Assembly (NCBI GenBank): GCA_022573225.1
Contig: JACZUI010000011.1
Span: 14,648-56,194, forward strand
Direction: 5' to 3'
DNA: 41,547 nt
Origin: Acidobacteriota bacterium
GTDB lineage: Bacteria; Actinomycetota; Acidimicrobiia; Spongiisociales; ZC4RG35
The notes under the pieces are model-generated. The model had not been told where the DNA came from. It searched no databases and saw only the letters and a program-made list of their open reading frames with translations. Numbering within the stretch: position 1 is the stretch's first letter; each line of letters begins with the position of its first letter. Both the position numbers and the translations under genes were made by a program. Shown one piece after another: positions 15,870 to 24,105 of the stretch.

Positions 15870-17324
15870 CTATCCGACGATGATCGCATTGTCGCCGAGT
15901 TCGTTTCCGAGCTGGTCCACAACTACGTCGACTGCCTCCTCCGGGGTCAGGTCGCCGGACAGAACGCCGGCGATCCCGAGGTAGTAGGCCTCAGTCCATG
16001 CGCTGAAGAACGGACTGTTGGGCTGGAAGGTCGTGAACTCGAGAATCGGCGCCACCTCACTCAGGAACACCGCATTCGTGTACGGCTCGTAGTCCGCCTG
16101 TGATGTCAGGATCCCCAGGTGGCCACTTGTCACCGCATGCTCGGTGTTCAGTTCCTTGGTCGTCGCCTTGGAAATAACCAAGAGGGCGAGATCGAGGTGC
16201 TCCGTGTCCGAGCTCACCATGTAGGCGAACGGGTTAGTCAAGGTGGTCGGTACGTTGGCTCCCGCCGCAATAGCCGGGAAGGGGCCAAAGCCGACATTCT
16301 CGAAGAGATACTCTTCACCACCGAGATCTTGGAGGAAGAGTTCGGCCCACTCCGCCCATTGCCATGAACCGCCGAACCAGAAGAGAACGTTCCCATAGGC
16401 AACACCGTTGTGCCAGCTGTCCCAGTCACCGTCAAGACGGGTCTCGAGAATGATGCCACGGTCAGCAGCGTCGTCCACGAGCTCGTAGACAATCTGCGCG
16501 GCCGCCTTGTCGTAGACCAGGGCACCGCTGTCGTCCAAGATGCTTCCGCCCGCTCCGTAATACCAGGCCAGGAACATGGGACCCTGCTTGGGTCGAGGCC
16601 ACCAGCCGAAACCTGGATCCACGACACCGGCAGCCACGGCCTCCTCTGCCGTGTCGAACATGTCCTCCCACGTGTATTCGCCACTGGCGAGTCTCGCGGG
16701 CAGGCTGTCGATCTCGTCTTGGGCCCAGCCCAGCTCGGCAAGGAGGTCCTTGCGGAAGTACAGCGGTCGTGCCTCCGCATCCTGTAGTACGCCGTAGCGG
16801 CGGCCGTTGAGTTCCATAGCCGCCCACAACGAGGGTGTGATGTCATCGAACTCTGGATAGTCACCCAGCAAGTCGGTCAAGTCGGCGATGATGCCAGACG
16901 CAGCCCAGGTGCCGATGTTGATAGCGGCGGCCACGATGATGTCGGGAGCATCGCCAGTGGACGAGGCAAGCTCGAATTCGGTGACGTAGTCACCCGCGTC
17001 GGGGTTGTCCTGGATTATCTCGACCTGAACGCGACGAAGGTCGCCATCTGCTTCGAGCGTGGTGTTGGCTTCGACGACGCCCCTCAAGAGGTTGTTGCAA
17101 CGCCCGTCCTCGATGGGTGGTTTCGCCCTGCATCGAGCCACGAGAGTGACAAGCTCACCCTCCGCGGGCACCTCCACCTCCACCACGACTGTTTCGCCGG
17201 GCACCTCCACTTCCACAATGACCGTTTCTGTTGTCTGCTCGTCTGCATCGCCGCAGGCAGCCGCGACCAGCGCGAACGCCATAGTCAGAACGATCAGAGT
17301 CCGAGAGTGCGTCTTTCTCCGCAT
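15870..17324 (-). CDS. ABC transporter extracellular solute-binding lipoprotein (family 1, sugar type)
   Basis: Lipoprotein of about 484 residues that captures the substrate for the UgpA/E/C-like importer. A short basic start, a hydrophobic helix and the lipobox VAAAC place the lipidated cysteine near residue 24. A linker rich in Val and Glu follows, built from an 11-residue repeat. The rest resembles family 1 binding proteins (for example APDIIVAAAINIGTWAASG, YGVLQDAEARPLYFRKDLLAELGW, and W-rich segments lining a pocket). The presence of a glycerophosphodiesterase and a phosphatase in the operon suggests a glycerophosphodiester or sugar-phosphate ligand, but plain oligosaccharides are possible. 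AAGGAG lies 6 bases before a GTG (17327) and 9 before the ATG chosen here. Confidence 0.92.
   Translation of the reverse strand: MRRKTHSRTLIVLTMAFALVAAACGDADEQTTETVIVEVEVPGETVVVEVEVPAEGELVTLVARCRAKPPIEDGRCNNLLRGVVEANTTLEADGDLRRVQVEIIQDNPDAGDYVTEFELASSTGDAPDIIVAAAINIGTWAASGIIADLTDLLGDYPEFDDITPSLWAAMELNGRRYGVLQDAEARPLYFRKDLLAELGWAQDEIDSLPARLASGEYTWEDMFDTAEEAVAAGVVDPGFGWWPRPKQGPMFLAWYYGAGGSILDDSGALVYDKAAAQIVYELVDDAADRGIILETRLDGDWDSWHNGVAYGNVLFWFGGSWQWAEWAELFLQDLGGEEYLFENVGFGPFPAIAAGANVPTTLTNPFAYMVSSDTEHLDLALLVISKATTKELNTEHAVTSGHLGILTSQADYEPYTNAVFLSEVAPILEFTTFQPNSPFFSAWTEAYYLGIAGVLSGDLTPEEAVDVVVDQLGNELGDNAIIVG
17166..17231. repeat. Two copies of a 33-bp in-frame repeat in the lipoprotein linker
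   Basis: GGGCACCTCCACYTCCAC recurs with a 33-base period, encoding an 11-residue unit (about VEVEVPGETVV) on the minus strand. It lies in the linker between the lipidated cysteine and the folded domain, a region tolerant of length change, and probably arose by slippage or duplication. Confidence 0.7.
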
Positions 17325-17489
17325 CACTTTCCACTCCTTGCTTTGATAAAACCGCGTCAGCCACAGGGCGACGTGAACAGGTCAGTTGGCACCCTAGTCC
17401 TTTTTCCCGAGGTGGGTTCGACCGAGGCGCGTGCTGGTTCCAGATTCTGACAAATCGCGTCGCGATAGGCGGACGTGATCGCGCCGGGG

Positions 17490-18731
17490 TCAGAACCCGA
17501 TGATCCGGATCACTTCCCCGACAATCACCGTCGGCCCATCCGGGCCGGGGATCGGCCTGCCCGGAGTCCCCTGGCCTGTTGACACATAGAGGACGCCGTC
17601 GTCTCTGAGCGTGATATTGGTTGGTGCATCCAGGCCCTCGGCGAGGACGATGGGCGGTTTACCGTCTACCGGGTAGAGGGTGACCTTGCCGCTGAATCTC
17701 AAGTAACCGCCGTGCCGGGGAATGGCATCCGGGTCGTGCAAGTCGGTCCCGTCGGCAAACAGTTCTGCGTGGTCGGCAGCCATCTCAACCACGAAGACGT
17801 TGCCGAGCCCGTCGATGGCGACATCCACGGCAGTAGTGAGGCCGGTGATCTCATCGACCACCTGACCGGAGAGCGGATCGACCCGTACGATCTTGGCGTC
17901 GCCGAGGACAAATGGGATGAAACTTCCGTCGTCTGCCTGCGCGACGCCAGAGAAGAGAGCCACCAGAACGTCGCCGTTGCGGGGATCGATGGCGAGTCCC
18001 GCTGGCACCGCCTGTTGCCCACTGCCGAGGGTCGAGAATTCAATGATCTCGCGGCGATCGGCCGTCTCCAGCGTCACCTCGATGAGCTGGTTGAACATGC
18101 TCTCTGTTACGAAGATGGCGGTCTCATCCAGGGCCAGGCCGATGCCTGTCATGTTGCTGCGGGCGGAGAGGTTGCGGCCGATGGAACCGTTGGGGCTGAT
18201 CTCCAGGAGGGAAAACTCATCGAAACCACCGTCTACCGAGAGAAACACCCGACCATCGCCATGTACGGTGACGTCGCTGGGACCGCTCACCTCGTCGCGG
18301 CCCGTTGCATAGACGTTCATGGCGTTGTAGCTGGGGAGATGCTCGGACCACCGTTCGGTTTCTCCCGGATCCGCGAAGTCGCCATCGCCGTTGCGGTCGA
18401 CGAACCTGGTGAGCCTGCCCGATCGCTCCCTGACGTCGGCGGCGTCGTCTCCCAACCCGGCCTCGGCCACCAACAGACCACCTTCTGCGTCGAACGCGAC
18501 GCCCCGCGGATTTCGGAGCCCTGTGAGGATTACCTCTACGCTGACCGTGTTCACCGGATCTGAGGAACGCGATGTCGTGCAGGCAGCCAGGGTCGCCAAC
18601 ACCACCATGGCGATGGTCGCTGCGGCCGCGGGACGCAACCAGCGCTCGGTAGGCCCGGAATGTGTCCGTGGTGTCTTCCCGGGGCGAGACCAGGTTTGCT
18701 TCGTTGCCATCGATGTTCGGGGCGAGATCAT
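17490..18731 (-). CDS. ScyD/ScyE-like beta-propeller lipoprotein
   Basis: Predicted cell-surface lipoprotein of 413 residues. It has a hydrophobic helix and lipobox LATLAAC (Cys51). The mature part has repeated propeller-like blades: LRNPRGVAFDAEGGLLVAEA, VSGPSDVTVHGDGRVFLSVD, VPAGLAIDPRNGDVLVALFS, LTTAVDVAIDGLGNVFVVEM and LDAPTNITLRDDGVLYVSTG. This is the ScyD/ScyE-type family, related to NHL and SMP-30 propellers; a general enzymatic role is not established. A calcium-like stretch DRNGDGDFADPGE is also visible. ATG at 18731 overlaps the stop of the RDD-protein gene by 4 bases. The start may be later, since about 30 residues precede the signal helix. Confidence 0.82.
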   Translation of the reverse strand: MISPRTSMATKQTWSRPGKTPRTHSGPTERWLRPAAAATIAMVVLATLAACTTSRSSDPVNTVSVEVILTGLRNPRGVAFDAEGGLLVAEAGLGDDAADVRERSGRLTRFVDRNGDGDFADPGETERWSEHLPSYNAMNVYATGRDEVSGPSDVTVHGDGRVFLSVDGGFDEFSLLEISPNGSIGRNLSARSNMTGIGLALDETAIFVTESMFNQLIEVTLETADRREIIEFSTLGSGQQAVPAGLAIDPRNGDVLVALFSGVAQADDGSFIPFVLGDAKIVRVDPLSGQVVDEITGLTTAVDVAIDGLGNVFVVEMAADHAELFADGTDLHDPDAIPRHGGYLRFSGKVTLYPVDGKPPIVLAEGLDAPTNITLRDDGVLYVSTGQGTPGRPIPGPDGPTVIVGEVIRIIGF

Positions 18732-19255
18732 GCCGGGTGACCGCCTCCGCTCTCCTCCTCGGCCGGCTCCGGGTGCGGCTCCTCCGTGAGTCGGTCCAGT
18801 CTGACGACGATTGTCTTGGCAGCCTTATCGTGTAGGCCCCGATTCCGATAGTCGACGAGTGACCAGGCGCGAGCGAACAACCCGATGATGCTGATTCCGG
18901 GCAGAGACTCCGGGATACCGGGCACCGCCCACCGCAACGCCGACGGACCGATGCCGGGAATCTGGCCGGTGCGTTCCATCACGACCCTGGTACGGACGAG
19001 CATCTTGCCGGGCGTCTGGCCGCGGCTCATGGTGAATGCGATGTAGTAGACCGCGCTCGCGCCAGCCCTGGTGATGAGCAGGCCGACCGTCAGCCGCAGA
19101 GTGCCGTCCTCCGCAATCTCGATGCCCAGCAATTGGGCAAGGAGGAGAGTGATGATGACGATAAAGGCCTGGTCGGCGAGGAACCCGATGATGCGTCGCC
19201 AGAAGCTGGCGATTTCGTCTTCGGTAATGGGGCTGTCCGAATCGAGTTCGGTCAT
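18728..19255 (-). CDS. RDD-family membrane protein
   Basis: An integral membrane protein of about 175 residues. The RDD signature is visible as SFWRRIIGFLADQAFIVI (the Arg...Asp pair in helix 1), with GQTPGKMLVRTRVV after the third helix and SLVDYRNRGLHDKAAKTIVV near the end. Some RDD proteins act as Na+/H+ antiporters, but for most the role is unknown. I chose ATG at 19255, with GGAGCG 5 bases upstream; an ATG at 19330 is in frame but its extension is not domain-like. The acidic tail (TEEPHPEPAEEESGGG) is cytosolic or disordered. It overlaps the ScyD-like gene, suggesting the two act together. Confidence 0.87.
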   Translation of the reverse strand: MTELDSDSPITEDEIASFWRRIIGFLADQAFIVIITLLLAQLLGIEIAEDGTLRLTVGLLITRAGASAVYYIAFTMSRGQTPGKMLVRTRVVMERTGQIPGIGPSALRWAVPGIPESLPGISIIGLFARAWSLVDYRNRGLHDKAAKTIVVRLDRLTEEPHPEPAEEESGGGHPA

Positions 19256-19347
19256 GTCGCGCTCCGGTCGGATGTTTTGTGGCGAGCCCTCTCGGCGATC
19301 GGGTCCGGTCACGAAGCTCAGACCATGCATTCTCGCTTCTCTCTATA

Positions 19348-20223
19348 TCAGGTGCTCGGTGCTTGACCCGCGATGGTCATCGGGAGACGTGGATCGCTCG
19401 GTAGTCGCTCCAGGGCTTCGCGGACCCAACTGTGCTGGGGGTCGTCGCTGAATCGCCATACCCGTTCGGGAGATGGGCCTGCCATGACGTTGAGGTAGTA
19501 CATGTGGTGACCGGGGCTTGCCGCTGCGGGGCCGTGGTAGCCGCGCGGCACGAGGAAAAGGTCGCCGTCGCGCACGGTCACGGTCTCGTTGATGATCTCA
19601 TCGTCGGTGTAGCAGCTGAAGAATCCTGTTCCGTGGGGACCGTCGATGCGAAAATAGTAGATCTCCTCGAGCTCCACCTCGTCGTCGCTCATCTCGTCGT
19701 GCTTGTGCGGCGGATAGGACGACCAGGAGCCTTCTGGGGTGATCACCTCGACGGCGATCAGCCTGTCGGCGTCGTGTGCGTCGGCGCTGAGAAAGTTGTT
19801 GATCTGTCGGGTTCCGGGGCCGCCACCACGAACTTCCACGCCGACGTCGCCGGCCGGGACGTAGTAAGGGTCTATCCACCGCGTCGCCTCTGCCGTGCAC
19901 AGGGCGATCTCGAAGGGTGCATTTGTGGAGACCCTGACTTCGGTGTCGATCGGGACATAGACGAAGTCGGTGACAGCATCGAAGACGCCCGATCGGCCAG
20001 CGAGGAGGAACTTGCGGTTCTCCACTTCGACGGTTCCACCACCGGAGAGGGGGAGCATGGCCATCTCGGTGGTACCTGTGGAGAGTGTTCGCACCTCGTC
20101 GGCCGGTAGCGACATTATTCGCAGCCCGCTGTACGACCAGTCGGCACGTGCCGGATTCATCGCTACGGGATCGGTTTTGTCACCTGCGGTACCGGCAGGG
20201 AAGAACAGATGCGGAACCTTCAT
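19348..20223 (-). CDS. iolB: 5-deoxy-glucuronate isomerase
   Basis: Cytosolic isomerase that turns 5-deoxy-D-glucuronate into 2-deoxy-5-keto-D-gluconate in myo-inositol breakdown, acting after IolD. It is a 291-residue bicupin. The metal-binding motif is seen at PPHKHDE (171-177) with EEIYYFRI (186-193) and the later histidine in VPRGYHGP (226-232). The N-terminal half also has cupin features (AMLPLSGGGTVEVENRKFLLAGRSGVF). It is separated from the rest of the iol genes by the importer operon, yet a LacI-type operator (20242-20255) is just upstream of its start, which ties it to the same regulon. The RDD-protein gene lies about 90 bases downstream on the same strand. Confidence 0.93.
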   Translation of the reverse strand: MKVPHLFFPAGTAGDKTDPVAMNPARADWSYSGLRIMSLPADEVRTLSTGTTEMAMLPLSGGGTVEVENRKFLLAGRSGVFDAVTDFVYVPIDTEVRVSTNAPFEIALCTAEATRWIDPYYVPAGDVGVEVRGGGPGTRQINNFLSADAHDADRLIAVEVITPEGSWSSYPPHKHDEMSDDEVELEEIYYFRIDGPHGTGFFSCYTDDEIINETVTVRDGDLFLVPRGYHGPAAASPGHHMYYLNVMAGPSPERVWRFSDDPQHSWVREALERLPSDPRLPMTIAGQAPST

Positions 20224-20241
20224 CGGAAACCCGGTCTAGGA

Positions 20242-20255
20242 TTGGAACGTTCCAA
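20242..20255. promoter_or_regulatory. LacI-type operator upstream of iolB
   Basis: TTGGAACGTTCCAA is a perfect 14-base palindrome, 18 bases before the iolB start. On the minus strand it directly follows a -10-like TAGTAT (20263-20258), with TTGTTG 18 bases further upstream, so a bound repressor would cover the transcription start. The same core occurs at 26036, 27989 and 37755. Confidence 0.8.
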
Positions 20256-20386
20256 CGATACTAGGAACGGCCATAGTGCGTCAACAAGGCTGGTCGGGTG
20301 GCGGACGCTACCGGTGCTCGAGTCAGCTGCCATGATTCTGGCATGAACTGCTCTGCTCTGGACGGCCCGGACGCGGAGAGGGGCGA

Positions 20387-21013
20387 ATGTTGAGGATCCC
20401 TGTGCTCGTGGCAATCGCAGCGATCGTCGTCGGGTCGTCGGTCGCCGTCGTGCTGACGGCAGATCCCGTCGAACCGCGATTGCTCCTCGATGAATCGGTA
20501 GCGGCCGACTTTGGTGAGCTGGCGGATGAAACTTGGGAAAGCTTCGTTGCAGCCTTTCCTGCCCAGCGAGAGTGCATCGGCGCTGTCACGCTCGTGGCCG
20601 TTTACGACCTCGACGATCGGGCGAAGTACGACGCGGGCCGCGCGCAAATGGCGGTTCGCGTTCCTGGTCCTCGGGTTCTCTTGGAGCGCGCCGTCGTTCA
20701 CGAGCTTGCCCACCACCTCGAGTTCAGCTGCAATGCCCACTTGGCGATTAGACCTGCGTTCTTGACCGCGTTGGGTTGGGATCCGGAGACCGACTGGTTC
20801 GAGGGGCAAGCATGGGAAGACATACCCAGCGAGGTGTTTGCCGAGGCCGTTGTCGAGGTGGTGTTCAAGGACTTCGACATCGTTCACACGGGCATCGGGC
20901 TTATTCCGGTTGACGCCGTGGAGGTGGTCATGAACTGGGGAGGTCACACTGAGCAGCATGGAGGCCAAACCGCGGTCCCATCTCCAAGGTCAGTTCTAGC
21001 CGTGTTGCCGTAA
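20387..21013 (+). CDS. Putative secreted or membrane-anchored HExxH metallopeptidase
   Basis: A 208-residue protein with one N-terminal hydrophobic helix (PVLVAIAAIVVGSSVAVVLTA) that serves as signal peptide or anchor, placing the rest outside the membrane. A zinc-protease motif HELAHH is at 105-110 (VVHELAHHLEF). A possible third ligand is an acidic residue in the helix EVFAEAVVEVVF (about 149-160), as in gluzincins, but this is a guess. I do not recognise a named family. The start ATG at 20387 has GAGAGGGG upstream. It stands alone on the plus strand, and its stop codon abuts the last base of the opposing ATPase gene. Relation to the inositol regulon is unclear. Confidence 0.75.
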   Translation: MLRIPVLVAIAAIVVGSSVAVVLTADPVEPRLLLDESVAADFGELADETWESFVAAFPAQRECIGAVTLVAVYDLDDRAKYDAGRAQMAVRVPGPRVLLERAVVHELAHHLEFSCNAHLAIRPAFLTALGWDPETDWFEGQAWEDIPSEVFAEAVVEVVFKDFDIVHTGIGLIPVDAVEVVMNWGGHTEQHGGQTAVPSPRSVLAVLP

Positions 21014-21883
21014 TCAGGTCGCGTCGTCATGGCCGTGGCCGGTCGCGTCGGCGGCCTCGTTGGCGAAGTCGCTCGCGGCCTGGGCGAGATCTTCGTCTCC
21101 GGTGGTTTGCGCCGCCTCCTCCAGCTCGTGGTGGAGCAGTTCGAGGTCGGCGCCGCCGGCCATCATCTGAACCAGCTGCTCGAGCGGGAGATCCTCCTTG
21201 CGGTAGTCGCCGTAGACCTCGCCGCGCCGCAGGATGACGAAGTGGTCACCGACGGGATAGGCGTGGTGCGGGTTGTGGGTGATGAGGATGACCCCAAGCC
21301 CGCGTTTCTTGGCTTCGAGCACATAGCGCAGAACTACACCAGCTTGCTTCACTCCGAGCGCAGCTGTCGGCTCGTCGAGGATGAGCACCCTCGCCCCGAA
21401 GTAGACGGCTCGAGCGATGGCCACGGATTGCCGTTCACCGCCGGAGAGAGTTCCAACCTCCTGCTCGGGGTCGCGGATGAAGATCCCCATCTTCCCTAGC
21501 TCGTCGACGACGGTTCTCTTGGCCTTGGCAACGTCGATCCGCCGGAAAGGTGGCACTCCTTTCTCGAGCTCGGAACCGAGGAAGAAGTTGCGCCACACCG
21601 CCATCAACGGGACCATCGCCAGGTCCTGGTACACCGTGGCGATACCCGCCTCGAGCGCGTCGCGCGGCGAGGAGAACTGCACAGGCTTGCCGTCGACGCT
21701 GTATGTGCCGCCGTCGGGCTGGTACAGCCCGCACAGGATCTTGATCAGCGTCGACTTTCCGGCGCCGTTGTCGCCGAGGATGCAGGTGACCTCGCCCGCT
21801 TGCACTTGGGCAGAGACGTCCTTTAACGCCACGACATTCCCGAAGCGCTTGGAGACAGAATCGGCTTCGATCAGATACGTCAT
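21014..21883 (-). CDS. Sugar ABC transporter ATP-binding protein (single-domain RbsA/XylG type)
   Basis: A 289-residue ATPase for the RbsC-like permease. Walker A is GDNGAGKST (37-45), the Q-loop [20 protein letters not shown], the signature [16 protein letters not shown] (145-160), Walker [12 protein letters not shown] (166-176) and the switch [13 protein letters not shown]. It has one nucleotide-binding domain, unlike the double-domain RbsA, and matches the shorter form common in actinobacterial sugar and polyol importers. The acidic, His-rich tail (about 40 residues) is unusual but looks disordered. ATG at 21883 overlaps the permease stop by 4 bases. A longer open frame extends upstream through the permease gene but that part is a shadow. 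Confidence 0.93.
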   Translation of the reverse strand: MTYLIEADSVSKRFGNVVALKDVSAQVQAGEVTCILGDNGAGKSTLIKILCGLYQPDGGTYSVDGKPVQFSSPRDALEAGIATVYQDLAMVPLMAVWRNFFLGSELEKGVPPFRRIDVAKAKRTVVDELGKMGIFIRDPEQEVGTLSGGERQSVAIARAVYFGARVLILDEPTAALGVKQAGVVLRYVLEAKKRGLGVILITHNPHHAYPVGDHFVILRRGEVYGDYRKEDLPLEQLVQMMAGGADLELLHHELEEAAQTTGDEDLAQAASDFANEAADATGHGHDDAT

Positions 21884-22914
21884 GACATCGCCCTTCGTGC
21901 ACGGCTGCGTACCCATTGGTTCAGCAGCGCCGCCAACAGGAGCATCACGCCAAGGAAGAGCTTGAACCAATCGGCCTCCCATCGCGCGAAGGCCAATCCC
22001 TGACGCACCATTTCGAAGATCAACGCTCCGATGGAGGCACCTATTGCCGAGCCGTAACCGCCGGTGAGGAGGCAGCCTCCGATAACCGCAGCGATGATGA
22101 ACTCGAACTCTGATCCAACGCCGGTGCCGATCTGCGCCGACTCGAATCGGAATGTGTTGAACATCGCCACCAGCCAGGCGGAGACCGACACGTTGATGAA
22201 CAAGGCGATCTTGACCCGATTGACCGGCACGCCGACCGCTCGTGCCGAAGCTGCGTTGCCGCCGACCGAGAAGATCCAGTTGCCGTACCGTGAGCGCAAC
22301 AGGAGGAACGTGGCAAGTGCGGTGATGGCGATCCAGAAAACCACGGGGATTCGGATGCCGCCGATCGGCGTCGATGCGAAGATCAGCTTGGCCACGTTGG
22401 AGGTAGCGAGCTCCTCGCTCAGGTAGATGGTCGTTTGCCCGGTGATCAGGCGAACGAATCCGAGTCCCGCCCCCTGGAGGATGAAGAACGTGCCGAGCGT
22501 GACGATGAAGCTCGGCAGCTTGGTTTTGATCACCATGATTCCGTTGAATAGGCCGACGGAGATGGCCAGCACCAGCGATAAGAGCATGGCCAGCCACACC
22601 GGCAGGTCTGCACTAGTGGTCAGGATCGCCATCGTGATGCCGAGTCCGCCGATCAGGGCGCCCGCGGACAGGTCGAACTCGCCGCCGATCATCAGTAACG
22701 CAACCGCGACCGACATGATGCCCAGGGTCGCCGCTGGATTCAGGTACGCCGAGATTGCATTCACGCTGAAGAAGTTCTCGGTCACGATCGAGAAGAAAGC
22801 GAACACGGCTACCGCGCCGATGATGGAGCCGAACTCCGGACGAGTCAGCACCTTCTTCAGAAAACCGGCCTCGACCATTCGATCGTCGGCGATGGTCGAT
22901 ACGTCAGCTGTCAT
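21880..22914 (-). CDS. Sugar ABC transporter permease (RbsC/BPD2 type)
   Basis: A 344-residue inner-membrane permease of the ribose/inositol type. It has about 9-10 hydrophobic helices and the BPD2 hallmarks: [20 protein letters not shown] early, [20 protein letters not shown] in the middle, then [21 protein letters not shown] and [19 protein letters not shown]. In RbsC-like transporters the permease acts as a homodimer, so one gene suffices. The operon order iolG, iolE, binding protein, permease, ATPase under the LacI operator suggests that it carries inositol or a related polyol. The start ATG at 22914 follows the attenuator hairpin. Confidence 0.94.
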   Translation of the reverse strand: MTADVSTIADDRMVEAGFLKKVLTRPEFGSIIGAVAVFAFFSIVTENFFSVNAISAYLNPAATLGIMSVAVALLMIGGEFDLSAGALIGGLGITMAILTTSADLPVWLAMLLSLVLAISVGLFNGIMVIKTKLPSFIVTLGTFFILQGAGLGFVRLITGQTTIYLSEELATSNVAKLIFASTPIGGIRIPVVFWIAITALATFLLLRSRYGNWIFSVGGNAASARAVGVPVNRVKIALFINVSVSAWLVAMFNTFRFESAQIGTGVGSEFEFIIAAVIGGCLLTGGYGSAIGASIGALIFEMVRQGLAFARWEADWFKLFLGVMLLLAALLNQWVRSRARRAMS

Positions 22915-22938
22915 GCTTCAGGACCTCTCTTCAGATGG

Positions 22939-22972
22939 GAGACGGCCCCGGCGTTTCAGCCGGGGCTGTCTC
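22939..22972 (-). terminator. Intercistronic hairpin between binding protein and permease
   Basis: A 14-base stem (GAGACGGCCCCGGC with GCCGGGGCTGTCTC, one imperfect pair) with a 6-base loop. No T tract follows on the minus strand. It lies between the binding-protein stop and the permease start, and probably lowers read-through to, or stabilises the RNA upstream of, the membrane components. Confidence 0.65.
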
Positions 22973-22991
22973 GATCCTACTTTCTCAGGGG

Positions 22992-24005
22992 CTACCGCGT
23001 CTGGGCGGCGACTCCGTCTTTCACCTGAGCAACATTGCTCGCATCGACGAATCCGGGACCGGTGAGGACCGCATTGCCACCGCCGATCACGTGGCCGTTT
23101 TGGATGTTCAGCACCAACGCGATCACCGGTAGGTGTCCCTGCAAGTACTGCTGCTGATCGACCGCGAAGAGAATCGTGCCGGCTTCGATCGAGTTCAGCA
23201 CCTCCTCGCCCAGGTCGAATGTGGCCAGCATCGCCGAGCTGCCCGCCTCTGCGATCGCATCTCGGGCCCGAATCGAAACGTCCGGGTTCAGCGTGATGAC
23301 TGCATCGATTGATTCGTCGCTGACCTCGGTCTTGAGCGTTTCGAACGCAGCATCGAGGTTGGAGACGTCGATTTGGACTTGCCTGACCGTGGCGCCCGTC
23401 GCCCCTGCTTCGACGCCGGCACAACGTGCCTGCAGAGCAGCGTTGTTGGCCTCGTGGATCGGGCACAGGATGCTGGTGGCACCTTCCGCCACCAGGCGCG
23501 CTCCGGCACCCTGGCCGGCGATGAACTCGTCTTGCCCGGCGTGCCCAATGGCCGCCGTGGTGGCGAACACATCGGAACCGGAGTTGATCGTCACGACCGG
23601 GATGCCGGCGTCGGCGGCCCGCTGGATAGCGTCGCGCAACGCATCTGCGTTTGGCAGCGTCAGAATGATCCCGTCAACGGCGTTGGCGATCGACGTGTCC
23701 ACGAGGGCCGCCTGCTTGGTGATGTCGGGATCACCAATCATGGTGCAGGAGACACCGTAGATTTCACATGCATCGTCAAAGCCCTTCTTCATCACGCCCC
23801 AGAATGTGCCGGAAGCATCTGCGTCGTGGAAGATCAGATCGAACCGAAGGTCGGTCTGGCTGACCTGACCATCTCCATCGCTGGGGGCTTGGGTGGTGGT
23901 GGCACCGTCGCCTCCGGTCGTGTCGGCTGTGTCATCACCGCTAGTACAGGCGGCGAGGACGAGGGTCAGAGCGAGGACCAGGGCTCCCCATATCCGTAGC
24001 TTCAT
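22992..24005 (-). CDS. Sugar/polyol ABC transporter substrate-binding lipoprotein (peripla_BP_4 type)
   Basis: Lipoprotein of about 337 residues, related to RbsB and inositol-binding proteins. The signal helix and lipobox LVLAAC put lipidation at Cys20, followed by an acidic Thr/Gly/Asp linker. The folded part contains FWGVMKKGFDDACEIYGV, TKQAALVDTSIANAVDGIILTLPN, the typical IPVVTINSGSD, and DAVITLNPDVSIRARDAI. I chose ATG at 24005 because AAGGAAGGAA precedes it; the in-frame ATG at 24029 has none. The likely ligand is an inositol or a related polyol, inferred from iolG and iolE being upstream in the same operon. Confidence 0.92.
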   Translation of the reverse strand: MKLRIWGALVLALTLVLAACTSGDDTADTTGGDGATTTQAPSDGDGQVSQTDLRFDLIFHDADASGTFWGVMKKGFDDACEIYGVSCTMIGDPDITKQAALVDTSIANAVDGIILTLPNADALRDAIQRAADAGIPVVTINSGSDVFATTAAIGHAGQDEFIAGQGAGARLVAEGATSILCPIHEANNAALQARCAGVEAGATGATVRQVQIDVSNLDAAFETLKTEVSDESIDAVITLNPDVSIRARDAIAEAGSSAMLATFDLGEEVLNSIEAGTILFAVDQQQYLQGHLPVIALVLNIQNGHVIGGGNAVLTGPGFVDASNVAQVKDGVAAQTR

Positions 24006-24059
24006 GTGTATTCCTTCCTTAGTTGACACGATGCCGCACGGGCGACACCCTTCGTTATC

Positions 24060-24077
24060 GAGCCCGACGTCGGGCTC
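24060..24077 (-). terminator. Perfect 18-bp palindrome in the iolE-binding protein gap
   Basis: GAGCCCGACGTCGGGCTC is a perfect palindrome that would fold into a tight hairpin in RNA. It lies between the iolE-like stop and the binding-protein start with a second hairpin beside it, and could modulate the boundary between the enzyme and transport parts of the operon. Confidence 0.5.
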
Positions 24078-24082
24078 TTCGC

Positions 24083-24101
24083 TCCCGCGGAGATCGCGGG
24101 A
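24083..24101 (-). terminator. Second hairpin in the iolE-binding protein gap
   Basis: TCCCGCG and CGCGGGA pair perfectly around a 5-base loop. It begins 4 bases after the iolE-like stop codon on the minus strand and is followed by the 18-bp palindrome. It could be an RNA-stabilising or attenuating element; there is no T tract for classic termination. Confidence 0.5.
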
Positions 24102-24105
24102 AACC

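Noticed and set aside
21884..22597. Long N-terminal extension of the sugar ABC ATPase
   Set aside because: The extension is the out-of-frame shadow of the permease gene; the ATPase domain begins at ATG 21883 with a 4-base overlap.
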